Below, piece after piece: positions 35,461-47,600 of a stretch of 64,000 nucleotides of DNA. Below the pieces are notes generated by a model that searched no databases, had not been told where the DNA came from, and was given only the letters and a program-made list of their open reading frames with translations. Made by a program: the position numbers and the translations under genes. Source of the stretch: Aquatica leii (lineage: Eukaryota > Arthropoda > Insecta > Coleoptera > Lampyridae); assembly GCA_035610365.1 (NCBI GenBank), contig CM069432.1, forward strand, positions 182,203,027-182,267,026. Direction: 5' to 3'. The first letter of the stretch is position 1; every line of letters begins with the position of its first letter.

Positions 35461-36682
35461 ACTACTAATTAGTAATCATATTTTTTTACTTTTTGTGAAA
35501 TTTAATTATACTTATAACAATATGGTTGTAAACAGCTAAATTACAAGCAAAGACAAATACAAAAAAAGACATTTTTGGTTTATCGTACAGGTTTACCATT
35601 CTTACAAGTTCTAAAAACAAATGACTACTGTTTTTATAGTTGGTTTATGTATGAAAACGCATTATTTACCAAAATTATAATAAATAATTTTTACAATCTG
35701 CGTTTAATACCTCGGTGTAACTTATGGAATCTTTTTTTCTTTGTTTTGGTTCTGGGTTTTGAAATGCAGCAGCATTTGATTGAGGTATTGCGCTTCTTAG
35801 TTCAGCTTCCTTTGCCTAATAGTAATAACCAGTTTTGAGCAACTAACGGTCCTTTGGGAAGTTATTCTTTTGTAATCATATTGCACTAAAAACCCAATGT
35901 TCAGTTATATGCTTCCGTACATATGCGTGGGGACAAAAGACGCAAAGTACCTATAGATGTGATTAAATAATAAAACATCGTAACGGCTTCGTAGGCCCCG
36001 AACAGAAGATTATAGATATAACTAAAAAGCTGAAGATACAGTACTCGCACAGAAAGAATGCTTTAAAGTCGGTTGCGTACTAGTACTACTTTCCGAGTCC
36101 GGTAGTCAAGTGATACCAGTGACGACGCCTACCTACACTGGATCAGAAGTCCTCTATAAAAAAATATTTATGGAATAATGTATACGCAAAAAATTAATGC
36201 AGTATTGTGGTGTTTAACGTTATGTAGATTAATTAAAAACTACTACAAGAATATTGTGATTCATATCATATGCAGTCACGCACTTAATTTATTTTAGACT
36301 GAATTATATGACGCCAGTGGTAAAACATGAGTAGAACATTCGACTGTTGTTTATATACCGATTGTTTCCGAATGCACGAGTTTACCTACGCTATCCAAAG
36401 GAATCTTTTTGCGTAAGTGCTGCATTGCAATAAAAATCTTCAAAAATAATAATAAAATTGAATGAAAACAAAAGAAATTGGTACGTGCGTTTTGTAGTTT
36501 TATAGTTAAAAAATTTTAAAGATCTAAGTGAGCATAAAAAAGAATAAAAATATTATTTTTGGAATGTAAATGAAACCTGCGATCGCTTAGTACATGTTTA
36601 TATAATGAAAAAGAATGGTTCGCATTTACGCTTTTAACAGGAGCATACTTTTTCAGAAGTTCCATGTTTAATTTTTCTTCTA

Positions 36683-36868
36683 CTACTTTGCCATTTCATT
36701 TTTTACGTGATTTGGAAAAATATAGTTTCCATAGTTTTTACTCAGTACTGTTCCTATTTTTTCACCTTTACTACGTGCAAGTAAATACAATTTGTTCCTT
36801 GCGATTTTAACAAGATTAATGCTGCCATACCACGGCTTTTTGAAATAATAAATGTAAAAGTTGTTCAT
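36683..36868 (-). pseudogene. Doubtful LINE ORF2 scrap
   Basis: 61-codon open frame containing YFKKPWYGSINLVKIARNKL followed by YLLARSK. The pattern KPW......I--RNKLY---+++ resembles the linker between endonuclease and reverse transcriptase of LINE ORF2 proteins. No flanking LINE sequence was recognised, so this is weak. Confidence 0.25.
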
Positions 36869-37418
36869 GTTTGACGTTTAAATTTGTTAACATTTTTTAA
36901 AATTTTTTTCGATTTTAGCGTCCTTTTTTAAAGAGCCTATCACCTTTAAAAACCGTTAAAATTAATAGCAAAAAAAAATGTTTTATCTTCTAGCGAACGA
37001 TGACTGTGTTGACAGGTTGTAGGGTAAGGGGAACGCTTGTCGTAAGCTCTTTGCAATTTAAGACTCGTAATGTTCTTTTGTAATTTTCACTTAATAACTA
37101 CGTTTCTTTGTTGGTTTTCATCTAGTATTCCAACCAACATAGTTACCTACTTCTAAAATAACAAAATTATATAATTAACTACAATAAAGTAGAACAGTTT
37201 TTTACTGATACAGTCTGTAGTTTCATTTACTATTAAGTAGACAGCGATGTGTAATTGCTTCTTTAATGTCAACCATCATTTTTTAAATAAATACTATACC
37301 TCGCTCGAACAGATGAAAAATAAGCCCCTCACACAAATTAATGCTTTTGTAATTAGTAATTCAAAGTACGCGAAAATTTTTATTAATTACAATTTACTGT
37401 AACGATTATTATTATACC

Positions 37419-37452
37419 TAATTCATTTATACTAAAAATATGTACACGTTTA
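37419..37452 (+). repeat. 34-bp dispersed repeat, copy 2
   Basis: Identical to 5611-5644 over 34 bases. Confidence 0.7.
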
Positions 37453-38369
37453 TAACTAACGAACTAATTAAATCTAAGGATATAAAAATAAAATAAATAA
37501 AAACACTTACACTAATTTATATGGCACTATCATTTACTCGAAAGATAAAGTCCGCGGATAACTTCTATTTATTTAAACACTAACGCTTGTTTACATAAAA
37601 GTCACGTACAAGGTTATAAACCGTAGATTTATCTCGACACGCGTTAATCATTTATTTATATAAACTTGAATATTCTTCCTAACACTGCCGTCTTTGAATT
37701 ATTGGAATAACTGCCCTATGATTTGTTTGTACCGCATTTATACATTTTGACAATCCTTCGCGAATGTTCTATATCTTTCGGTGAACGTTCTGGAAAATGG
37801 ATAACAACTTCTCTCGAACTAGATAATTTCTCAAGCGTATCAGTACTTTTTGAAATGATTGTGTACTAATAATCTTCGTATTTCAGCGTTTTGTTATTTT
37901 TTATTAGTATTTTTTATTATTTTAAAATAATCTTTTTCAATACCATCTGCTATTGTTGTATCAAAGTAAGAAATATTTTTCTTACATACCTACCAACTGA
38001 CAAAACAACATTTTATATGTTATCTTGTAATGATCACTGGTAGCGCAGGTCTTGGCGTTGGAATTAAACCGTTACTAATTTGATCACGATTAACATAAAT
38101 GTATCCTTTAAACTAAAATATATTTGTTCCAGTCAATTGTACGGTTCGGGAAGTTTGATTTCCTTCGCTCTATAACTAATAACTTATTTATAATAAATAC
38201 AGTGCACGCCGTTTATAGCAATCTAGTAATATATAGTAATCACAATTTTGGTTTATGTTATCAATTTTATTCTCGGATTTGCTTCTATATCGTTGTAACC
38301 CAACATTAATTATTTTGCATAATTAGCTTTATTTTTGCAGTGTTATTTATTTATTCAAGTATTTTTTAA

Positions 38370-39120
38370 CCCCTTAACGCATACTTTTTTTGGAAAAAAC
38401 CGTCCAAAAAAATCAATTTTTTTTTAAATTTAAGAAAATACACCTTTGAACTTTATTTTGGTCAAAGATAATAATAAAACACTATTTTAACTTTATAAAC
38501 ACTTATTTTTGCAGTATTATAACAATTACCAACGCTATTACATACTACAACAGAAAAAAAAAGTATCAACACCAAATCAATAATAATTATAAAAAAGAAT
38601 ATATAATTATTGTATTTATAATATTCCAAACGAACGTTTTCTTTGTTTTACGATTGGACAAGGGATTGGACCAAAAGTAGGTAATACTACGTAATACTCT
38701 AAAATTTATGTAAATACGAATTTTAAATGCAACTGCTTGTATAAAAACTTAAGTAATAAGTAATAACTCTTAAGAAGGGGTGTCATAAACTATGCCAAGA
38801 TGAAAGAAACATAATAGAAATAACCGTTTTTATTAAACCCGTGTTTATAATTTTTTCTAAGAATAACATGTATATTTGGAAAACACTACGTTTCATTCTT
38901 AAAAAAACAAGTTTGATAGTTTATGATGCAGATGTAAATAATAAATAGCAATAAAACCAATTGTTTTCTTATGTTTTGTATGCGTATTTTCTATTATCGA
39001 ATATATTCGAGTGTCACAATTACAGCAGCATCAAATGCGACACTGCTCGAATTAATTCGAGCGTGCACATTTTGGGTGGCTTAGAGCGCTCGAGTTAACT
39101 CGAGCGTGTACATTAAGGGG
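38370..39120. mobile_element. TTAA-inserting element, 751 bp, non-autonomous
   Basis: The termini CCCCTTAACGCATAC and GTGTACATTAAGGGG are imperfect inverted repeats (first eight bases exact), flanked by TTAA at 38366-38369 and 39121-39124. Near the right end lie two palindromes, CTCGAATTAATTCGAG and GCTCGAGTTAACTCGAGC. The termini and target fit a piggyBac-type MITE. No coding sequence. Confidence 0.85.
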
Positions 39121-39124
39121 TTAA

Positions 39125-40265
39125 GCATGTGGGTTCTTAGAATAACAACTTCACTTAACTACGTCTTATGTGATAACGTTTTTATGTTTTTATTTTTATT
39201 TTTAGTCAGCAAATTATTGGGAAGAAATATGTAATTCTGAGAACAGTGAATTAAACATTACGACGTTATTTTTGATTTATTTTTAATAACGGTGTCAACA
39301 AACTGTTTAATACTACAGGTCTGTAATTTTCTATTTATTTGACTCAAAATATTTAATCTTCTTAAACATTTTATGAAAATTTTTTTTTGCTTGTACGGAT
39401 TTTAATCAGATACAAGCTGAATATATTTACTACTTTTTAACCAACAAACATTTATTTGTTTTTTTCTGAAGTTTGGATATTGTTATGATTCGGTTATAGT
39501 TATCAAAAATTCCAAGTCTTAACGTGGTTCTATTAAGCGGCGTGCACTGTATAATATACAATATTTCAGGATTTTCTTGAACGCGGCCCACGAATCCAAT
39601 GGAATTGTGGTTAAGCGAATGCGGCTCAAGCTTCTAATCTACTGTAATAAACAAAGTTAATTTTCCTAAATGAATGATCTGGTGTAAACGGCGTAGCGGA
39701 AATTAACAAATTTTTGTTAAAAACTGTACTAGAAATTAAGTTAATTAACGTGTACAATCGTTAAATACAGAAATTATTGGTTAGGAGTGCTGGGAAAGTA
39801 TTCAGGTATGTTTGTAATGCGTTAATAAACATCGATGACTTTGGTAATTAACTTCCAGCATTGAGTAATAATTTAAGAAGAGGCGCAAATAGTGTGTTAA
39901 AAATCGTACTGTAGTTTTATCTCTCTTGTTTCTCTTTTTTTTTACCCGTCTGTACCCCCTCTTTTCGTAAACTAATGGACTAAGACCTGCTGCCATCTGC
40001 AAAATCGTGGTTTTTATTTTCGTGTTTTATTTGTTATGAAGTACGAGTTAGAATTCTTATATTTGTGTTTACTTTACCGTTTACCTGTTCAAAACAGGTT
40101 AATATCATAAACAATAGCTTGTATTGTTACGACACAAGTCAATGTCAAATAAACTTAAACAATATCATGCTTTATATTTAAGAAAACAAAAAAATATGTA
40201 TATTCAAATATTTATTTATTTTTGTAAAATATAAATCGAAAACATAGAAATAACTAAAACAATGC
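39125..40265. other. AT-rich spacer, no gene seen
   Basis: Nothing recognised beyond short random frames. Confidence 0.5.
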
Positions 40266-40277
40266 AAATTAAATTAA

Positions 40278-41394
40278 AAGAAAATTGTTATGAAGATTTA
40301 TTGTTGTTATTCGTCAATTTTTAAAATTATTCAAATTACCAGTCCACCAATAATAAATTCGTTAACTTTCAAAAGGTATATACTATTTGACATATGCTTC
40401 GAGCTTTAAAATAATGAAGCTCATCTTCAAAAAAGTAAAAATATTTACTACTTATAAAAAGTTAAGATTACAAAAAGTTTTTTAACTTACATTTTTTCGA
40501 ACAATCTCAAATCTGAAAATTTGTAACTAGATAATTAAAGAAATGTAAGTTTTACAAAATGTTAAATGTTAATTATTTTAAAAAGGAAGATGGTGCAATT
40601 TAGAAACAAATCTAAAAAAGTATAAGTTTAAAATCATAATTGAAATTGGTTTGCTCGTTCAACAAAAAATTTGTATTTGATATTTTAATATAAATGATCT
40701 CTAGTAATTCAAGAATTTCCCAGTGAGCAAATTGCAGCTAAAACCGGCTTTTTTATAACTACTTTAGCTTTTAAAGTTACTCTTTAGAACACTTTTAAGT
40801 GGCTTGTGAAAAAACTGAAGCCTCCATGAAGCGTTTAAGTAGCTAAAAATTCCGCAGTTATGTTGCTGTTAGGTAGCTCCTTTTAATACATTAAAATCGG
40901 GCTTATACAACTTTTTGTGGTACTAGCAAAGCTTTAAAGAAGCTCTAAAGGAACCGTAAACCGCACCTTTCAGAAACAACTATACAGCTTAAATAGCTTT
41001 ATTTTTAGTACCTTTAAGTAGCTTAAAAATTAAATAAATATTTCATTAGAAAAAGAAATCTTGAAATCGTTACCTTTACTTAATTTCTTAAAAAAATTGG
41101 GAAAAGTGATAAAAGAGAAAGACCTAGATTTTGTTTAAAAAATTGATTATCAAATTTATCACTTATTTTTACTGAAATCTTCTTAAACAATTTAGAAAGT
41201 AAATATATTTCTGAACACCAAATTTTCTTACAAAAAATAATATTTTGGAAAATATATGTTGATGACATTTTTTGTATTTAAAAAAGTTGTAAATATTTTT
41301 TGTAGACTTTTCTGAAGATGAGCATCATTATTTTAAAGCTCGAAACATATGTAAACGAATTTGTTATTAGTGGACTGGTAATTTAAATAATTTT
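40278..41394. mobile_element. Penelope-like(?) element with inverted ends and hammerhead-like hairpins
   Basis: The left end (about 40325-40450) and right end (about 41285-41394) are reverse complements: ACCAGTCCACCAATAATAAA on the left matches TATTAGTGGACTGGT on the right. The right end carries CTGAAGA (41312-41318), stem GAGC (41320-41323)/GCTC (41338-41341), GAAAC. The left carries a degraded mirror copy (minus 40397-40429, TTGAAGA/GAAGC). Direct repeats AAATTAAATTAA at 40266-40277 and 41395-41406 would be a 12-bp target duplication, though in AT-rich DNA this may be chance. The inner 0.8 kb holds no readable gene. Same architecture as 35015-35460. Confidence 0.55.
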
Positions 41395-41406
41395 AAATTA
41401 AATTAA

Positions 41407-43326
41407 TGTTAAGTTTCTAAAAGAATAATTGACCAATTCATCCTTTAAAAGGATTTTTGACGGAGAATCCATTTGTATCACTATGTTGCGTAGTTTAGTC
41501 AAAACTTAACGGCTTGACGAATTTGAGAACACACTGTGGTCAAAATATTATAGGACGTATCTTCAACTATAAAACATATATTAAAAAAATTACTTATTAT
41601 TGCTTGTCTACTTATACCTTCGTTTAGTGAACTGGAGCTGTAGAAAGAATAAATTTATTCGTCTTCACGATCGTCATCAATAAATAACAATCGACGTTTT
41701 CTTCCATATGTTTGAGAAACTACTACATTTGAGTATCTTAGGTTGATGTTCATATCAACTATTACAGCTTCTGTAAAAAATTATACTATATGAGCCCAAA
41801 AAGTAAAAAAAAATTAAGTTGTTAGTATTTTAAAAATAAAGTTTTTGAAAATGCAATTATAGTATTAGTATTTTCAAAATTTTTGCGATTTTTTTTAAAC
41901 AATTGTAAAAATATTTTATGTATTGTTGGATTTGTATTAAAGTGCTTTTAGCATGCTAAAATAAACATAAAAGCATTTTGTTTATAATGTTTTTTTTTTT
42001 TAAACTAAGTATGTATTAGAAAAGGTGCTAAAGAAATGCGGCCCTAACATTTACAAAAACGATATTTTTATTCGACATATGCCAACATCAACAAAAAACA
42101 TTTAAAGCAATGGCAATTACGATGAATCGATCATTATGCAAAATAATGATCGCGATATCGAGCGTCTGTACAATAACGATCGCAATCATTGATCGCTTAT
42201 AAAATAACAATTGCGGTTGTGGAAAAGAAATTAATACTTTTAATTATCGCATAAACAAATAAGATTAATATAACACAATTTTACCTATAATATTTACTTT
42301 AATAAATGTATAATAAACTTTAAGTATGCAGGTAGTTCACGGAAAATCGTAAAATTTTGTGTAAGTAGGTAAATAACCCCTTTGCTCTTTTCCTCGTAAG
42401 AATTTTAAACCACATACAGATTTTTTAATAAAAAAGTAACATGGATTTAAACATTGAATTATATTTTTTTGTTTACAGAAATTTAACAATGCATTCTTTT
42501 CAAAGAGAATTAGAAAACTCTTCTAGGAAAGAACGTTTGTAAAATTTGTGTCACACATTCAGCATTTTGGGAAAAACCTAGCTTTATCTAAACAACAAGG
42601 TAAATCATAGAAACACAGGAAGTTAAAAACAATAAGCATTAACTACAAATGACAATATTGACAATTTGAAAAGAATTGCAAATTTATTTTTAATACATAA
42701 ATCTTATGTTTGAGACAAATATCAACACGAGTTATGACTAATTACTCAACAATCTTTTCAGGGTCAATTTCAAATAGAAACATAATTTACGAAAGAAACG
42801 ACACTTATTTTTTAATATGTTGGTTATTAATGCTTTAAACTATTTGTTCGTAAGTTTGCATCAGAATTCAAATAGCACATCATGTCGAAAAAAAAACATC
42901 ACAGTAGTATCTATTTTCTGTGAATTTTTGTAAATATTTTTTTTAAATCTAAATATGAACAAATTTTAATTAATTTATTGTTTAGAAACAATATTAAAAA
43001 ATACTTAGGTATGTTGATTTTCAATACTGCAAACGTTATTGTATCCCGGAAAACGAAAATCGAATGATTATGGCTAGATTTATGACTAACTTTACACGAG
43101 CGACTTTTTGGCAACAGTCGATTACTAATTAGTTCTAAATACCATGATTGCGATCATTGATCGTGGAAAGTAATAGCGATCTCAGCCACTGATTTACAGT
43201 AATTATTTTAAGTTATTGTACAATTAAGTGCAACAAAATGAAGAAGAATCCGGACAAGGAGATTCTCCGATGCTAATTCAAACCATTTTTAAACGTTTGG
43301 TAGAAAAAAAAATTAAAAATATTTAC
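41407..43326. other. AT-rich spacer with GATCG clusters
   Basis: No gene recognised. 42120-42230 contains repeated ATGATCG/CGATCATT words, and a related block (GATTGCGATCATTGATCGTG) is near 43145. They could be ends of an unrecognised repeat about 1 kb long. Confidence 0.4.
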
Positions 43327-43587
43327 CTGATTGAAGGTGTAGAACCAGAACTGCAGTGTGTTTAAAATTTCCTTTTGTTGTTATACATTATCTCCGAAGA
43401 TGCTTCTCACAAATCTTCTTTTGTTTTAAATCTTCTAAGTCCATTGTGGTAATGTTTATATTTCCACAGTTTTTCTAACATTCTTTATCACGCACTTTAT
43501 CACTAATAAAAAACTAGTATCTTTGTTTTCGGTATTATTATTTTCACAATTAATATAAACACAACCGTGATTTGTAACTTTTCCCAT
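43327..43587 (-). pseudogene. THAP zinc-finger exon, broken
   Basis: From an ATG at 43587 the minus strand reads MGKVTNHGCVYINCENNNTE: the THAP opening with the C-x4-C pair (GCVYINC). A later frame gives MDLEDLKQKKICEKHLRR, containing the THAP C-x2-H pair (ICEKH). Then NFKHTAVLVLHLQSG resembles the usual post-THAP RLK-TAVPTL segment, ending at a possible donor CAG|GTAAAT (43327). Frame is lost inside and a stop follows the second motif. THAP domains bind DNA and occur in host regulators and in P-element-type transposases; the source cannot be told here. No further exon recognised. Confidence 0.65.
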
Positions 43588-44345
43588 TTTAAAAATAAAT
43601 CAAAAACATATTTACACTTAAACTAAACAAAAGTTCAAACAAACATTACTACTACTAGAATTTTAAAAATCGTATCGCAATGTTAACCCAAGAAAAACTT
43701 TCAATTCAATACCGAAGTTTACAAGTCGACAGACACGCAAGAACTGAAAAATCTCGATCCAATACAAACGTGGCGACCTCTACATCTCGATGCAATCAGT
43801 CGATACGATATCGCCCCTTAAGTTGCATTTCTTCTTACATTTATTATTCAATGCTTCCAGGTAATGCACGTGTGCTGCTATCGGGTTAATTTGGTTTAAA
43901 TTACAAATTTGCGGCGGATTGACCACTGGTATCAATTAACAACAATGCTTTTAACAAATAATATACGGTGGAATTTAATTACGTTATTAATACTATCTGT
44001 GAGTTCGGGTGAGTTAAATTCAGGAAAATGTTCTGGAAATTAATTAGTGACTTGAATGATTGATTTTAGAGATCTTTACGGGACTGAAATTCGGTTGTTG
44101 CGAATAGCACTAGATAATGAGGAAGCTGGTGGTCAACACAGAGCATTTTGGCTTAACGGGGATTTTTATATATTACGGAGAAAATTAAATGCAAAAATCG
44201 TAAGAGTAGTAGGGTGCGAAAGCCGGTTTTTGTTATACGGTCTGAGTTGAGAATGTCAAGATACGATAGTCTGTATTTGTTAGTCGGTTTAAACGGATTT
44301 ACACAATCTAATACATTATTATGGATATTTTGCCAATAAAAAAAA
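43588..44345. other. Spacer before the Tc1-type transposase
   Basis: Open frames at 43680-43889 and 44056-44250 resemble no known protein. The second may be leader sequence of the transposon. Confidence 0.4.
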
Positions 44346-45630
44346 CACAAATCGTTTATTAGTATCTGGTAAAGAAACTATTCTAAATATCTATAAAACT
44401 TGGGAACAAAGTCGACCATGTAGTTCAAAAATAGATCATAGTAAATTTAGAGCTACAGCAGCAGGTCAAGTAATCATTTGTTTTATTTTTGTTTTTTATT
44501 TGCTTACATATGAAGATTTTTATTATCTTTACTTAATTACATAGGTGTTTCTGTATCTACTATATAATAATGTGCCAACTGAATAAATAACACATATCAC
44601 GTACTGCATCCTCCGAATGTATATCGTAGGTCAAGTACAATATTAGATAATGTTACGGATGCAACCAAAAGCGACGTATTGTGCTTTCGTTCTTTTTAAG
44701 GAACGAACATGAGAAGTTTAAAGTAACTATGTTACAAACATTATTGAAAAAAAATGGGTTCAGAATAGTTAAGCAATTAAAAGTGTATTGTGTTTGTAAT
44801 ATATAGGTGATTTTATAGGTTCAGAAAAAGAAATCGCAACAGTACCTTACTTGCAAAAAGTTATATAGCGTGGAGAAGAAAGTATAGAGAAGACGACAAG
44901 AAAATATATTATTTGGACGAAACGACACGGCAAGCCTTCGTTTCGAGATTATCTACTGAGGTTCAAAATCCTTCTGGTAAAAGCAAACGATTAATTGTGA
45001 TACATAGAGAGTTAGATACAGGAATTGTTGAAAATAATTTGCTTAATTTCTAATCGAAAATAAATTGACTACTATACAGAAATGAATTCTGGAGTATTTG
45101 AAAATTGGTTTGAGTCGGTACTAAATAACTTAGAAAAAGGTGCCGTAATAGTTTTAGATAATGCTTCATATCATAGCACAAAAGAAGAAAAAAACAACTT
45201 TCGCAACTAAAAAAGCTTATACACAAGGTTGGTTAACAAGTAAATCGATTGAGTTTGAGGACGACATGGTTAAACCAGAACTTTTACCACTTGTCAAGAA
45301 AAACATTCCAGTAATATAGTATGTGGTGAATGAAATGGCAAAACCCAGTCTATATATTACGATTGCCACCATATCACTGTGAGTCGAATCCAATTGAATG
45401 AATATGGATACAAGCCAAAGCGAAAGTTGCTAGAAAAAATATAACATGTAAAATACAAGATGTCAAAAATTTAATTCAATGTTTTTGCAGATAATTGGAG
45501 TCTATAAAGCATGTGATTAAAGTAGAACAAGAAATGTGGCAGACAGACTTCACATTAGAAGTTACAGTTGAACCTATTAATTATAAATTGTGCAATGAAT
45601 CTTCTACAGCAGACTTCCATTTCACATAAA
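44346..45630 (+). pseudogene. Tc1/mariner-type transposase with intron, decayed
   Basis: The N-terminus reads LVSGKETILNIYKTWEQSRP and FRATAAG. An 80-bp intron (44465-44544; AG|GT donor, ACATAG acceptor) joins FRATAAG to VSVSTI, restoring the HTH motif (family: AA-TGVS--TV). Then a DDE_3-type catalytic domain: IAWRRKYREDDKKIYYLDET (first Asp near 44917), NPSGKSKRLIVIHRE, and VFENWFESVLNNLEKGAVIV followed by LDNASYHS (second Asp near 45157). A diverged third acidic region gives CESNPIE, a stop, then IW (Glu near 45396). Stops and frame losses are scattered. Length (about 370 codons) fits the family. A deletion derivative of a similar element is at 51482-52037. No terminal repeats found for this copy. 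Confidence 0.88.
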
Positions 45631-47270
45631 TTTTTACTTTGTTGTTCGATTTTTTAGTTGTATAATCCTATTTGAGATATTAAATGTAATGTATTTATCC
45701 CTTGCTGTTGGTTATTAAATTTTTTTTGAATATGCAATACATGATTCTTTATATACCTAACTAATTAAGAACAATCAGACTACCATACCGTACAGGCAAT
45801 CAACAATACATCTATGCATATTGAGTAAAGGTTGTACATTCATGTTATTTGTGCATATGACTGTAGCTTAAGTTCATTCAGCTCTTCTTTTAGAAAGGGG
45901 CTTATTTTCATTTGTTGGACAACTGTGGTATCATAGAAAGCATGTTTTTCGGAGATTGTTTTTACTAGATTGTAATCTACTAATTTGCATTGTTAAAAAG
46001 TTGCAGTAACACTAAAAAATTGCAAATACCAACAACTTTCGCTCTCTACTTAAATTTATGAGGATTACTTAAAAATCATTACGGTGGAGGTAAATTGTAT
46101 TATTCAATAGTTTACAATATGCATTCGAATTAATTTTATGTCTTATAAAACAAGTTTAGAAACACCATTTGTTAAATTTCTAAATAAATTGCTAGTTCTC
46201 TAATTAGCATCTGTGTTTAAAATGATCTTTATTGATTTCTTTTCAATGTAATCTGCAACTTTTTTCGTTGCATAATAACAAATTATTACTATTATGTTTA
46301 CGCTTAGTAGGTTGCCGTTATAACTTTTTGACTTTGAAATATATTCGGCATTTCTGACATTGATTTTTATATGTATTTAAAAAAAATAATTTATATATAC
46401 GATTGATAAGCAGAAATACTGAACAATCTAAAATGGATCTTCTATGAGAAAAATTATTAAAAACATACCGACTTTAAAATATATTACTTTTGTGTACTTT
46501 TTTCTATATTCAATTCCAGTTTTACAATTGAAATTCAAATGTATGCAAATACTGAGATTTTAATCTATGCTCAACACTGTTGATACATATTAGAACCCTG
46601 GTAATGCGATAATATAACTAAACTAAGTTTCCCAACTTCCGAAAGTTTAAGTAAGAAAATTAATTTCTAATAAAACTTTTAAAACTTTGATTTTCTTTTC
46701 TTATTTTTTGGAAAGAAGGAATTAATGTTATTTATTAGATTTTAATTTAATTATTCTACTAAGTTGTTTGGTATCTGAAAATGTAAAATCGTTTGGCTAG
46801 GGTCGCAGATATGATTTTTTTAAATGCAAAATACTCATTGTGGCTACCATGCACAGACACAGCTGTTCACAAAAAAGCACTTGTCTCTAATGGTCCTTTA
46901 GTGCCATTAAGTGCGGTTACGAATTTGATCTCTTGAAAATTTACTACATTTAGTTAGTATGAATACGAGTACATATGATGTGAATATAATTTATTTACAT
47001 ATTCTGATATCTTATTCAAGGTGTGTCAGTTTTTATTACATATATCATCACAAACTATAAATGTTTTATTTTAAACTTTAATTTGTTTACATTAGTAAAC
47101 TCTGTAATGCGTTTAATGAAGTTTAGTAATTGGTTGGCGACGGTACTTTCATAATTTGACGAATAAACTTAAAGTAGGATTATCAAAAGCCCCGTTAAAA
47201 AAGAGCAGAAGTGGAAGCTATTTTGCTAGCGATAAAAAGGTTAATTAATCTTTTTTAACATGCAAACCAC
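45631..47270. other. AT-rich spacer, no gene seen
   Basis: Nothing recognised. Confidence 0.5.
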
Positions 47271-47284
47271 ATTATTCTTTTACC

Positions 47285-47600
47285 CTTTTAATGCAGTCCG
47301 ACCCTGTTCCGGCGCTGCGGTGCTATTTTACGACTTTAACGAAGCATGTCATGACAACATTTCCATATAAAACGTGGCTTGAGCCATCGCCGGGAAAGTT
47401 CGTTGGGATGGTTGCCATTTAACAACTGTCGTCTTAGTATTCACCGGGAATTATTCTTCATACTGCAGCGTCTCATTAGCTGCCGTGGGTAACAAAGGTT
47501 AATGCCTCACTTCGTTTGAGGGTTTTGCCACCTTATACCCGGTTACGGTTACCCTGTTAACGCAGATATTCGCTCATGTTACTAAATAATGGTGACCCTT
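47285..47600. other. GC-rich island of unknown nature
   Basis: About 300 bp with clearly higher GC than its surroundings (GCAGTCCGACCCTGTTCCGG, CATCGCCGGGAAAGTTCG, CCGGTTACGGTTACCCTG). No long open frame, no recognisable RNA gene and no terminal repeats. Its words do not match rRNA or tRNA that I know. Candidate explanations are a CpG-rich regulatory region, a foreign or transposon fragment, or a non-coding RNA. Confidence 0.4.

Larger units (their letters stand above)
35474..38365. other. AT-rich spacer with dispersed repeat
   Basis: No intact gene. Contains the second 34-bp repeat (37419-37452) and a doubtful LINE scrap (36683-36868). The GC-richer patch at 35940-36150 was not assigned. 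Confidence 0.45.

Noticed and set aside
43680-44250. Two short open frames before the Tc1-type transposase
   Set aside because: No family resemblance and no splice context that links them to the transposase.
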